Assembly (NCBI GenBank): GCA_003024175.1
Contig: MDYQ01000027.1
Span: 186,001-250,000, forward strand
DNA: 64,000 nt
Source of the DNA: Planoprotostelium fungivorum
Taxonomy: Eukaryota > Evosea > Variosea > Cavosteliida > Cavosteliaceae
Direction of reading: 5' to 3'
Below the pieces are notes generated by a model, which did no database searches, was not told where the DNA came from, and worked only from the letters and a program-made list of their open reading frames with translations. Positions within the stretch are counted from its first letter, which is position 1; every line of letters starts with the position of its first letter. A program made the translations under genes and the position numbers. Positions 22,776-35,256 of the stretch are shown one piece after another.

Positions 22776-22810
22776 CAACATGACGCTCTATGGAACGTTT
22801 ATGATCGAGC

Positions 22811-25800
22811 TCAATAATCGATGCCCTGCGTGGCGTGTTGAAACGCATCATAAAGTATCGTAGCCCTCGAGGCCACCGTCCCGTGCGCGTATTCGATCCT
22901 CTCGAAGAAGTGTTTCGCCGCCGCCCTCTCGGACTTGTCCGGCACCAACCTCAAGTCCCTCAAGTGTGCGATGGTCTGGGCGGGCTTGAGAGAGGGCAAG
23001 TTGGTCTCGAGCATGAGAGTGACGAGGGTGATGATGGTGTCCGAGTGCTGTCGAACGGCGAGGAATGCCTTGATGGAGAGATCCATGAAGACTTTGAAGG
23101 GCTCGGCGGCGAGGCCACCCATGAGGTCGATCATCTCGTCGGAGAGTTTGAAGGGGGCCACTTCGAAGCCGATGTCACCACCTGGAGAGGTATCGAAGAT
23201 GAAGCCAAAATCTGTTCGATGTCAGTCATTTGATTTGTATTTGATGTTGATTTGATGTTGATTTGATGTTGATTTGTATTTGATGTTGATGTGATTTGAT
23301 GTTGATGTGATGTTGATTTGATGTGATGATGTTGATGTGATCTCACCGATGTGGATGATGTGTCCTGCTTCATCAACGAGGATGTTTCCATTGTGTCTGT
23401 CCTTGATGTTCAAGAGGAAACAGACCACGGCATAGGCAGCCATACTCTTGATGAAGTTGAGTTGTGCCTGCTGGTATCCCTCTGAGTTGAGTGGTCCGTA
23501 TTTCCTCTGGAAGTAATCGTTCAATCCTCCCGATTCCAACTTCTTTCCTAACGCATCACGGGACATCGAGTTAGGCACCACCTCCAGTAGTCCACTCTAT
23601 GCATCATCAGTCTCATCCTCTCGTGTGATGTGATGATGTGTTGTGATGTGTTGTGATGTGTTGTGATGTGATTATGTGTTGTGATGTGTTGTGATGTGAT
23701 GATGTGATGATGTGTTGTGATGTGATGATGTGTTGTGATGTGATGATGTGTTGTGATGTGATGATGTGATGATGTGTTGTGATGTGATGATGTGATGATG
23801 TGATGATGATATCACCTCTGGCTCCGTTGCGATGACTTTGTATGGATACAAGAACAGATCTAATCCGATGGTTTGGAAGATCCTCTGGAACAAATCGATG
23901 ATTTGAATGGCCAGCATGTCTTGTCTGACATCATCTCCTGTCTTGAAGATGCAAGACTGTACGAACGTCTTCGTGTAGCCCAGCTCTCCCCTCTCGTTGC
24001 GACGCTGTCCCCGCGTGAATTTTCGGAGAAAATGGTGGGGTCACCTCATCCTCACGGTGGTGACATTGGAATGCAACCATGATGGGAGCCTTCTGTGCAC
24101 TCTGTAGTGCCACTCCTCTCTCCGGAATAATTCCGTGCACCTATTCTCCGGTCATCTACAACTCTCGAATCACCACATCAAATCACATCAAATTACATCA
24201 CATCATCAAATCAAATCACATCAAATCACATCAAACCACAAACGTCACATCACACGAGAGAATGATGAAACAGATGACAAAGACTCACCTTCGTGCTAGG
24301 ATTCGTCGGTAAGTACAACTCGGTAGAAGGCAACACCAACTGTCTCAGTTCCTTCACCAAGATTGGCTTCCTCAATTCCTTGTGTTCCTTCGCCTCTCCG
24401 TTCAGAAGAATCGCAGAAATTCCGGTGACCGTCTCGAAGAAATCAAACTCGATGCGATATCTCGCCAAGATATCAGGGGTCATGGCTGCCAAGATGGCCT
24501 TCTCCAGTCGATTTCCAACGTCGGTCAATCGATTGACTTCCTTGTTGGTCGTGTACGTCTGGATATTCCAGATCAATTGATGGGCCAACAGCTCGCTCTG
24601 CTTCGAAACGTCGACGAGATACTGGAAGATGAGACCTATCGAGTCAGTCTACAACGAGCCAAGAAAATAGAGGAGAATCACCAGTGTTATCGTAACGCAG
24701 GGTCTGTACCAATTGGGGAATGTAATAGATGATTGTGTCGGGATTGAAATTGAATAGAACTCGTACTGCATACTGCACGACGAGAGGACAAGTGGAGAAC
24801 TCCTTCTGTAACAGGGTGATGGCCATGGGAGGTGTGGCGGGTGTCCAGTAGAGGAGATACTTTAGCTGTGGGATGTTGTTGCGAACGGTGCTCTCGTTGA
24901 CGAGGAAGGGAAGGGCCTCGACGATGTCGACGACGGCTCCTGGGTCCTTCTGGACTCGATTCTCCAACATGGCGCGGAGATTCTTCGTTCCTGGGAAGCG
25001 AGCGTGGAGCTGTACGGCCAGGGCGGGGCTCAATTCTACGTCTCCGTGAGTTTTCTCCGGAATTTCCGTCTCCCTCACCCCAAGCCAAACGAACCGTCTC
25101 GGTCCAGCTGATGGACTTGATGTTCGTGAAGGAATCTTCCCCTTCGATCTTCTTCATGGGCTCTCCCAATGGATTTGTCCAGGCGACAATTCGCTCGATC
25201 TCATTGGCACACAAGATGACGATCAACTTCCTCACTCTCCACATGTCTGGGTGGCTGTATGGAGCTGGTGGGGTCAACGTCGTTCTACAACGCGCCACGG
25301 TGGACTCACCCTCGTGAGATAACTCCTTCTCCTTGACCGTGCCTTCCTTTTGGATGAGCTTGCAGAAATCGACGATGGCGTGGACGTCTGCGGTGAGGAT
25401 CTGACGGTCGGTCTGGTTGTACCAAGATGGCTCGTAAGTGAACCAGTGGAGGGCGCAGCGGTACACTCTCTCACGCAGGACGTGTTCTAAAGCACTGTAG
25501 ACGTCAGATACGTGTCAAGTGGATGTCAGGTGGATGTCACTCACATGTCTCGGACGGAGCCAGAGTGGATCAGTTCGAGACAGAGGAGGAGGAGTCTGAA
25601 ACGTATGGCCACCGATAGAGGTAAGACGTTGAATGATTCTGGCTTGGCGAGGGCGTGGTGGCACATGCGAAGGATCAACGAAAACTCGTCGGGTGACGTG
25701 TGACGTGTCACGACGAATCTCTCGTGTAAGAATTCGATCCAAATGCGATGGGGTGAGGGATCGTTCTTACCCACGGCGAGGTGGTCTGGAATATTTGAGA

Positions 25801-28800
25801 CGATCTACAACGTTGTAGATTCACCTTGGGACAGATGGACTCGATTGACGGAGACGGGGGAGGGTGGCCTCTTTACGTCGGAGAATAGACCGACGCGGTT
25901 CTCTATGGTCCAGTACCAGGCGTCGCAGATTTCAGCCATGACCTGCGTGCGAAGCTCTGGCCTGTCGGACAAGAGCCAGTTCCAAGCACCGACTGCGATG
26001 GTCATCGTGTCACGCTGGAAGACGAGAACGGGAGACCAGCAGACCAGATGGACGAGATCCAGGGCGAACTGTCACGTGTCACATGTCACGTGTCACGTGT
26101 CAATCGTCACCCTGGGCTGCATGATGATGAAGGCTACCGCTCGGAACATGGTGCTGTTGAAGCCCCTCAAGTCAAAGTGGTCTCCCTTTTGGGTCACGTG
26201 ATCTCTCAGTCTCTGAGCTAAGACTCTGGCGACTTGAACGACTTCTCCTCCCTCTCCCTGGTAAGCGATGATGCCATCCACCTGTACAGTTCAGTCGACA
26301 TCCTTCGGTCGACATTGTCTAGTCGTCGACTCACTTCTCCACCGTATTGGGTCTTGAGAGCAAGAGAGTTGATGAAGGTGGAATTCTGTGAAGAGAGGCA
26401 TTGTAGAGGGTCGCTCTTCTTCACGTCAATCTGTGTCTCTTGCGAAACAATGTCGACAGCCAGCGAGTATCCAACGTGGTTGAGATAACCCAAGCTAGAC
26501 GATTTCCTCAAGTCACTCATGTAAGCCTGCAAGACGGCCCTGTTTCGATGTCAACCGATGGCTCGTTGTAGACGGACCCCCTCACTTGGTCTGGATGGGT
26601 GCAGTTCTGAGGCCGGTGTTCAGATAGGTGGTCGTCAGCTCTACTAGCTCTCGTAAGAGTGTCTGTCTGTCCTTTTGGTTCAACAGGGGAAGACATTCTT
26701 CGTTCTCGGGTGTCCTATCGATCTTGACGGCCCTCGATCGGTCGGCTTCGACTCCGTTGTTCTACAACGCGTCAGGAGAAAATTCTGAGAACGTTCTCAC
26801 GGTGTTGTGGATGATCTGGGTTGGAGCGGTGCAGGCCTTTCCTGTCAGCTCCACGAGGTCTAAGAGGACTTTGACACATCTCTCTTCCCAGGAAATTTGG
26901 GGGAAAATCGCCAGAAGGCCCTCCGATCCAACTTTTCTCGAAGATTTCTCGGAGCCCAGACAGTTCTTCGCCACCTGCCACCGTCAATTTTCCCGCCGAA
27001 ATGTGGAATTCAAAATTCGAACCTCGTGGGCGATGGGAGAGCGGTTGCAGAACTTTGTGAGGAGGTTGGAAGCCTCTGCGATGAGTCTCTCTCTTCTCTT
27101 GTCGTCGGGTAATTTCTGAACGGCTGAAACGAAGATGGGGAAACATTTCTCCGCGATGCCCTTCACGCAGCGGGCCAAGTTGTCGTTGACTACATATGTG
27201 AGTAAGACGTCAAACTACAACGAGCCACACCTAATATCTGAGGGTCCTCCAAGTAGGCAAAGAGTGGGCGGAAGAGTCCGGCACCTGCGACGGACGTCAG
27301 ACTACAACGATGAAATTTCATCGAAATTACTCGAGCGAAGGGTCTCCAGGTGATAGATGGACAAGATGTACAGCTCTTGCGTAACGGTCAAGTTACGTAT
27401 GGGTCCACCCTGGGAGGGTAACAGATCGATGAGAGATCTCTGCAGCATACTCCCCTGACTCGGCATCTCCTTCTGTGTGTATGCATTGTGGAATAGAGCC
27501 TATCTTATCGTCACCCAAACGATTCCAAGTGATGAAATGCTTCACCTGAAGATCCAATTCGGTCTGTTTGCGATCGAGTGCAGTGCGCGTAACCAACACG
27601 GGCAATTTAGAGGCCAACCTCTGGCAGGCAGCGAACCAGTCGCTCTTCCACGTTCCGTACTCGACGAATTTGAGTAAGACACAGTAGAACCACACGTTGC
27701 GGTAGAGGGGGACGAGCTGACCCTCCAGATCGGGAGACAGAGTGTCGAATTCGGTCATGTCTTGTGATAGTTCGGCAAGGACGGGTAATAGGTAGCCCAT
27801 GCCTTGGATGAGAGGAGAAGTCGAGTTGTTCAAGAGTCTGAGTTCTTGCGGGGAGACCTGGTTTTAGGGTTTAACGGGGTGAAATTTCGACGGTATTTCA
27901 CCTCTTTTCCCAACTGGAGGAAGAGACGCATGACCCTCTCGCTGAGATTTCTGCGTAATTCCGGCTGCTTGACGTTGTGGGCTAGAGCGATCAACACGTC
28001 GGCGATCTGTCGACGTCAGATTTTCCGAGAAATTTCCACCCACCGTGTGGTTGGGTACCAAGTGAGAACCAGCCTCTCTCCTCTCGATTCGGCGGAAGAT
28101 GGTCATCAGCTCTAACGTGATGGCATTAAACGAAGTCGTCTGTCCCAATAGACAGAAACTGTACAGCTCCTGGATCAACAGCTGATCGACGGCCATGAGA
28201 GGGTAGTGGATCTCGCTGATGAATCTGATGATACGTCAGATGACGTCATCACACGTCATCGATCTCACCGGGAGGCGATGAAGTCCGTCACCCTCTCGTC
28301 CTTTACCGCGCGAGTGATGTGTCCTAACACAGAAATGATGTTGAGCAATTTGTCTTCGTTTCTCTGATGGGACTGCATGACTGTGTTGGGAGAGCCCGGG
28401 ACGGTGTTCTTCGCCATCGTGCCCGTTCCTGGGAAATTGAGCGCTCTACAACGAGACGATACGTACCGTTCGACACGATCATGTCGGAGATGTTCTGTCT
28501 CTGACCGCGGTTGGAGATGTACTTGACGTGAGCGAGGTAGAATGGAGTGTACAACGTGGTGAAGACAGCTCTGACCATTCTGACGTCACCGTTCTCAAGA
28601 TTGATCTGCTGCTGCAAGAGCTCGCACAATTGGGCCGTAGCTCCGTCACGCAAGAGGGCGTACTGAGTGCCTGAAATTTCGTCGGAATTTCGCGGTGACA
28701 AACAACGCGACTCTCTAAAATAAGAAATGAATATTAGTTACCCTCGGTGGGTGTCTCGGCGGATTTGAGAAGATTCTCCACGATGAAATCCGTGATGGCT

Positions 28801-30191
28801 GATGTCTTCTTGGGATACCTACGCCAGATCAGCTCTATCTACAACGCTGTAGATCACCTCTTGGCGATCTCGACCATACCGGCCAGTGCAGTTCGGTACT
28901 CCAAGAAAGCTTCCTTCTGATAACGGAAGCCGGGGGCGGTGAAGTACTGCTGCAAAAAGACTTCCAAGTATTGTCTGACTTCTTCTACCAGCTGAGGGAA
29001 GTGAATGGCGGCAGTGATCATGACGTCGAGAGTGGATGCGATGATGTTCTTCGGAAGGTGAGAACTGTCTCCCAGGGTAGTCTGAGCGGTGGAGAGGAAC
29101 GTCTCTGCATCTTGCACCGGACAGACCTCGTGAGACTGCTTCAAGAGCTGCTTCATCACCTTCAAGCAGAGGATCTAAACTCTACATTCAGCTCATCTAC
29201 AACTCGCCACATCGTGACGTCACCTGGAAGCGTGGCGAAGTCTTGAACTTCTTCAAGAGTTGTTCAGAGAGGGTGGTGAACTGCGAGCGATCGAGAGGGA
29301 TGATGCTGTGTCCCAAAGGAATGAACATTCCGTAGGTCAAGATCTCGTTGTTCGAGTTTAAGATGTCTCTGAAGAAGTGGAGGAGCCTCTCGGTGATCTC
29401 ATGAGCTCTGTCGCTGCCGTGGAGATCGGGGTTGTTGAGGTAAGAAGCTCGGATTTGCTTCAAGACGGTCAAAATGGAGGCAGTTAACTCAGCTGTGAGA
29501 AGGATGAGTGAAAGAGACATCGTATGACGACACGTGATGGATGATGGGAATGATGGGAGAGGACTTGTTTGAAGATGACTCACCAGCGTGATGGTAAGAT
29601 CGAGGAGAAGACTCGGTGTGATATTCTGGGTTGATGCAGAAGAGTAAGGTGTCGAGGTATTCGTACAACAGATCGAGTCCGTCCTTGTAGTAGACTCCCT
29701 TAGAGCGAAGAAGGAAGTAGCCCAATGCTTCGATGGCCTCACGATTACGTGGGTTCTATTTGGGATGTTAATCTCTTCGATATCATCCAGCATCAAGGTG
29801 AAATGACGAGTTGCATCTACTCACAACAAAGTTTTGTGCCTGCTTGAGGAGAGTTCCGCTGGAAGAATCGAACCTCTTATCTGTAATCGGCATGGGGCAG
29901 AAGGAGAAGATCTTTCTCATCTGTTGATCCGTCGTCAACGACCTCTCCTTCTCTCCAAACTCTCGTCAAATGGCTCACCTTATCGGTGTGAATCTCCGGC
30001 TGAGAGCACAAAGTGTAAACGAACTGAATCAATGCATTCGAAGTGGAGAAAGAGCCCTTGAGTGAGTCCAACCGAGAAGGACGTAAGGATGGATCCTTGA
30101 AGGGCACCAATATGGCAAAGTCCTCCGTCTGTTTGGTCAACAGGTCGAGGTATTCCTCGCTCAATTGAGAGAAGACTTCCGAGTGGCTCAT
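22811..30191 (-). CDS. Phosphatidylinositol 4-kinase III alpha (PI4KA/Stt4 type)
   Basis: A large minus-strand gene of about 2,000 residues with many introns. The kinase end is diagnostic: [11 protein letters not shown], a catalytic loop [17 protein letters not shown] near 23400, and then GHIIHI followed by an intron. The final exon [13 protein letters not shown]...[21 protein letters not shown] has the distinctive C-terminal lobe of PI4K III alpha. The upstream lipid-kinase-unique region reads LPTNPSTK. The remainder is helical-repeat-like, as in the solenoid of Stt4/PI4KA. The start codon ([15 protein letters not shown]) is at 30191. The enzyme makes PI4P at the plasma membrane, in other species with EFR3 and TTC7 partners. 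Several introns are swollen by simple repeats. Confidence 0.92.
23225..23340. repeat. TTTGATGTTGA simple repeat in a PI4K intron
   Basis: The word TTTGATGTTGA recurs about nine times, with TTTGTA variants, between two exons of the PI4K kinase domain. Confidence 0.85.
23622..23808. repeat. GTGTTGTGATGTGATGAT simple repeat in a PI4K intron
   Basis: About 190 bases of GATGTG/TTGTGATGTG words form an almost pure array within one intron of the minus-strand PI4K gene. It is the longest low-complexity tract in the window. Confidence 0.9.
24164..24245. repeat. ATCACATCAAATC simple repeat in a PI4K intron
   Basis: Imperfect CACATCAAAT words fill the intron downstream (on the minus strand) of the exon containing LPTNPSTK. 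Confidence 0.8.
25803..25820. repeat. Perfect 18-bp palindrome in a PI4K intron
   Basis: ATCTACAACGTTGTAGAT is fully self-complementary. The same or nearly the same palindrome occurs at 12351-12368, 14173-14190 (one mismatch), 28837-28854 (central variant CGCT), 49166-49181 and 49749-49764. Each lies in an inferred intron of an unrelated gene, and half-copies (CGTTGTAG) are seen at several intron 3' ends. Confidence 0.8.
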
Positions 30192-30439
30192 TTCTGTCGC
30201 CCGATGTGATGATGTCAGCCTCGAACGTGGGCCGTAGGACCTTTCCCTGAAGTTCTATAGAACGTTCGAAGAAGTTTCCCTGTGACAGCCAGAGAGCGAA
30301 GAAGAAAATCCGAAAAAGCTTTTCTTCTGAATTCAGAGAAGGGAGGGAGGGAAGAAGAAAAAGGGGTGGGAGGGAGAGCCGTGGTCCTTGGCTTTGTTTC
30401 ACTCACTCAGTTGAGGGTTCATCAAGTCAACAGTTCAAC

Positions 30440-31573
30440 ATGGGTCGAGTTATCCGAGGTGTGTAGAATAATGATTCGCTCATTCGATGTCTCTGCGTAT
30501 GAAAGGTCTTCGTTTGTCTTTTGCGAGAGAGATTGAATGATTGAGATCTGGATGAGAATGGATGGATCATCGTTTGCTGCACCCAAACGATCTTTTGTCT
30601 TGTTTTCATCTAGTTCCTCTTCTTTCTGCGATGTTTCACCTCCAATCATTCCACATTGATTGTTTCTCACATTCTTCACAGCACAGAGAAAGGGAAGAGG
30701 AGGAATCTTCAAGGCCCACAACCACCACAGAAAGGGTCCCGCCAACCACAGAGTCCTGGACTTTGCTGAGAGAAACGGCTACATCAAAGGAGTCGTCAAG
30801 AACATCATCCACGATCCCGGACGTGGAGCTCCCCTCGCTGAGGTCGTCTTCAGAGACCCCCTCAAGTACAAGCTGAACAAGGAGCTTTTCATCGCCGCCG
30901 AGGGAACATACACCGGACAGTTCATCTACGCCGGAAAGAAGGGTGAGTCACCTTCCACTTTGCCCCCTCACCATCTCACCACCCCATCTTCTTCATTCCA
31001 CATTTCCATCCTCTTCTGATCTCCTCCAGCCACCCTCACCGTGGGAAACGTCCTTCCCGTCGGAGAGCTGCCCGAAGGTACCGTCATCTGCAACGTCGAG
31101 GGTAAGGTCGGAGACAGAGGATCTTTCGCCAGATGCTCTGGAAACTTTGCCACCGTCATCTCTCACAACGATGACAACACCATCACCAAGATCCGTCTTC
31201 CCTCTGGTTCCAAGAAGAATGTCTCTTCCAACGCCCGTGCCGTCATCGGTCTCGTCGGAGGAGGTGGTCGTGTTGACAAGCCCCTCTTGAAGGCCGGAGT
31301 TGTCCACCACAAGTACAAGGCCAAGCGTAACTGCTGGCCCAAGGTTCGTGGTGTGGCTATGAACCCTGTGGATCACCCTCACGGAGGAGGTGACTTTAGA
31401 GGATGACATGATGCGTGATGCTGATGCGATGCGTAGGTAACCACCAGCACATTGGACACCCTTCGACCGTGAAGCGTGATGCCCCTGCCGGTAAGAAGGT
31501 CGGTCTGATTGCCGCCAGAAGAACCGGTCGTCTGCGTGGAACCAGAAAGCAGGTTCAGGACGAGGCTCTCTAA
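30440..31573 (+). CDS. RPL8: Cytosolic large-subunit ribosomal protein uL2 (RPL8)
   Basis: Exon 1 encodes only MGRVIR plus one base (30440-30458). It is followed by an intron of about 220 nt, the longest non-repetitive intron of the region, and then [19 protein letters not shown]. Next come the highly conserved phrases [56 protein letters not shown] and [16 protein letters not shown], and [20 protein letters not shown] after a further intron. The terminus [18 protein letters not shown] completes the usual length of about 255 residues. uL2 sits at the peptidyl-transferase centre and the subunit interface. The long first intron right after the start codons is typical of eukaryotic ribosomal protein genes. 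It is divergent from PI4K, with about 250 bp of shared promoter. Confidence 0.98.
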
Positions 31574-31813
31574 GTCCTTGATTTGCACGACGGAGTGCCA
31601 ATCCTCCTTGTTATTGAAGTGGCTCGGGATAAACTACTCAACCTTTACTCTCTATTGTTCTTGTGACCGGGCACTCTTTATAGTTCTCATGTGATGGGTT
31701 ACTCTTTTGTTCTCGTGTGAAGGGTTCCCATGAACATGGGTGATTCGTGGTAGATCGATAATGGAATGATCTCTTGTGTTTCATAATCACGGCGATTGGG
31801 GAGACCGATAACG

Positions 31814-34800
31814 ATGGAGGAGGAAGATATACCCAAGAGACCTCCATTAGAGGATAAGACTCCCTTTTGGTCCCACGTGAGGGCCACGACGCGGAAGAAC
31901 ATCAACATCTTGGTGATATCATCAATCCCTCTCGATCACTGACCAAACAACAGAAACGACGAAAGGGCCTCGTGATCTATCAACTCATTTTCCCCTTTGT
32001 GTTCATGCTCGTGGGGGATATTCCAACGCACGGACCCGAGTTTTGGCTATCAACCATCAAACAGGCGTCCTCGTACTCAAGACATCCAGGATGACTATAG
32101 CAAAGTCTCAAGAGGCAGATGCTTAGACTTCACATCGGAACCCATCGTCTTGGGATCCGTCTCGAGACAGAAGGAATCATATTTCGATCAAGTAGACGTG
32201 AGATCTTTAGAGGATCTCCTTGCGATCACTGACTCTCTGTAGAAGCGAGAAGGTCTGTTGGGGTTCTCTACCCTCCCTTCGTATACTCAATACATCACCC
32301 CCTTCGACGGTTCAGCCGATGACTTCGACGCGGAACTACTGAGACAGTCCACGATGAATTCCGACCATGGTCATGATAATTTCGCGATCATCTACCACAA
32401 AGTCGATGTCTTGGGATCAAAGCTAAATATAACCATACAGATCAGATCCAGTGAGTAATACGGCTCTCATTCATCCGATGATGGGATACAGGTAAGAACA
32501 TCATCAACGAAGATTCACATTGGGGCGATTCGCCTCCAACCCACCTTTGTAACACCCTCTCTATAGCTCTGAACTCTCTCGGTGAGTCACAATCGTCCGC
32601 ACCATAACCCATAAATTCAGACCGAAATCCTATTGATTCACATTTGAAGTTCTCCACTGACACTCACTCAGGTTCCGCTAACAGGATGGGAGCTGATTGT
32701 AAGGACGCACAGAGGACCAAAGAGATCCTGAGAAATTTCAACGAAGATCATGCACCACTACGTATCTATGCGTCCGATTCACATTGGGGTGAAGACCTGT
32801 GGGCCGACGTGGACGGTGAGTCATCATCCGGCATCGCACGGAGCTGACCTCATCAGGAAACATCCCCATGATCATGATGTGGGGTCTACCGCTCGTTCTT
32901 GGCGGGTCGCTGCCTCTCTTGACCATCTACGTCGTCTCTGATAAGAAGACGAGATCTATTGAGTTGATGAAGATCGTGAGTCCACCGTCACATCGGACAT
33001 CACATCATGTCACATCGCATCGTACATCACATCAAACATCACATCAACACCGTGATCATCGTTCACCATCATGACAGACCGGCATGAGCATGACTGCCTA
33101 TTGGCTGTCCATGTGGATCTTCTTCAGTCTCCTCAATCTCTCTCTGGCCACGATAGTTGGTGCAGCCGGACTCATCAGCCGCATCGATTTCTTCTTCACG
33201 TCCAATTTCCTCTCTTGGACGATCTTCTTCTTCCTTCACTCCTTCACTCAGCCCATGTTGAGTATGTTCTTATCTCTCTTCTTCTCCAAGCCAACGGTGG
33301 CCAACGTGGTCGTGCACGCACTGAGTTTCTTCCTCTATCTCGCCATATTGGCCCTCTATTTCTTAGGTGAGCGACTGTCGTTCTACAACGATCGATCTGA
33401 CGCATTGTAGTCTATACGACCCACACCCGACCACCTTGGTATGTGATGTGTGTCCCTCCCTTTGCATTCAGCAGAGGAGTATACATCATATCAGCATCAC
33501 TGTACACTCCTGGCTTGTCACCCGTCGGACTCTCCGACGTCATCCACGGAGAGTTACCCTTGGTACGTACGATCGATTTTCACCCTATGTCGACGAGATA
33601 AGAATGTCGACAGATCGCTGATAGAGTCAGGTCTATGTGTGGATGGTGGGAAGCTCACTCTCCCTCTTCCTCCTCACCATCTACCTTGAGAATGTCATGC
33701 CTGGACAATACGGCGTCCGCGAGCCTTTTTACTTCCCCGTTCTTCACCTGCGAGACATGCTGAAGAGAAAGAAGGACGAAGAAGAAGAGAAGAGCTTCCT
33801 CTTAACCGATGACTTCACGTCGGAGGGTCTCATTCGAATGAGAGGACTGAAGGTGATGGATGACGATCGAAAACGGAGGAGCTGAGAGTAGAAAGAGTAC
33901 AGAGAGAAGAAGGCCCTGGACGGTCTGTCAATGGAGATATCGGATGGAGAATGTGTGGGACTCTTGGGGCCCAATGGAGCCGGAAAGAGTACTCTCGCTC
34001 ACATCTTGTGCGGTGTTCTGAAGCCGACGGAGGGTACGGCCATCATCGCCGGTAAAGACATCAGAAGAGAGATGCACGCGGCGAGAAAATTGATCGGGTG
34101 ATCTCTTCTTTATCCTCTCTGTTCCTTATTCCTCGTTCTATTCTCTCTACTCTCTATTCTTTATTCCATTCTCTCCACAACTGTTGTCCATCTATGCTGA
34201 TAACTGTAGTTTCTGTCCACAAGAAGTCATCCTGTGGAAGAACATGACGGCACACGAGCACCTCTTATTCTACATCCGAATCAAAGGAGTTCACAGACAC
34301 TACGAAGACGAAGAAGCCGTGAGACCTTCCTCTGAAGACGAACGACTGACGAGAGGTAAAGGACAGGATATTGAACAGCGTGGGGCTATATTTAGACAAA
34401 GACAAGCTCACTTCTAGCATGTCTGCAGGAATGAAGAGGAGGCTGTCGATTGCCATATCGTTGGTCGGTAGCCCAAAATGTCTCATACTGTGAGTCGATG
34501 CTCCTCGATGACGTGTGATGACGTCATCTGACGTCATACTGATAGGGATGAACCGACCGATGGATAGACCCGGAGAACAGGAGAGGCATATGGGATCTCA
34601 TACAGAGAGAAAAGGCGGGAAAATGCATCATACTCACGACACACAACATGGAAGAAGCAGACACCCTCTCCACGTCCATCGTCATACTCTCTAAAGGTAT
34701 CTTCTTCGTGTCTCATGAAAAGCTCAATAGAGACAGGACAGTTGGTTTGTTCGGGGACACCTTTAGAACTGAAGAGGAGGTTTGGAAGGGGTTACAAGTT

Positions 34801-35062
34801 GTCTATATCCGCAGAACCCTCTCGATTGGAGGAGGCAGACGCTTACATCATGAGAAAATATCCATCGGCGACATCTGATGCTGTGGCCGGAGGAGTCATC
34901 AACTATTACATCGCGAGAGAAGACATGTCGTTGGGAAGAGTGTTTGGGGATATGAAGAGAGACAAGGAAGCGAACGGAGTCCGAGACTGGTCGATCTCTC
35001 AGACATCATTAGAGGAAGTGTTCCTCGAAGCGATGAGAGATGATGAAGATATCCAGACATAA
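31814..35062 (+). CDS. Half-size ABCA-type transporter (apparent frameshift in the D-loop region)
   Basis: One TMD and one NBD, as in the single-length ABCA transporters of amoebae. N-terminus [19 protein letters not shown], then [20 protein letters not shown] (first membrane segment). An extracellular loop with repeated DSHWG-like words follows, then hydrophobic segments including [20 protein letters not shown] and [20 protein letters not shown]. The NBD has Walker [12 protein letters not shown] near 33965, Q-loop [18 protein letters not shown], signature [16 protein letters not shown] near 34420, Walker B CLILDEPTDG near 34556 and H-loop [14 protein letters not shown]. The ABCA-specific C-terminus reads [16 protein letters not shown]. 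Right after DEPTDG the frame meets TAG, and the conserved [12 protein letters not shown] continues one base out of frame. So one base is missing in this sequence near 34563-34568. Lipid transport is the family role. Confidence 0.85.
32991..33060. repeat. ACATCACATC simple repeat in an ABCA intron
   Basis: Imperfect CATC/ACATCA words occupy the intron between the exon encoding [18 protein letters not shown] and the exon beginning TGMSMTAYW. Confidence 0.75.
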
Positions 35063-35256
35063 AAGATTTGGGGTGCTGGTCTGATCTCATCGACTCAATT
35101 CCATGGAGATGTGATGGTGTGATGATGATCGCATGTCAAGTGGGTTGATCTGTTGCGTTCTCCACGTCCAACTGGTAGCTACCGATAAGTCAATGATTTT
35201 TCGGCTCGGTTCTATGTCTGATACGCACACGAATCACATCACAATCAGACGGCAAG

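Noticed and set aside
24687-25466. 259-codon minus-strand open frame
   Set aside because: Alternative frame of the PI4K solenoid exons. It is rich in Arg/Ser/Pro with no domain, as expected for a shadow.
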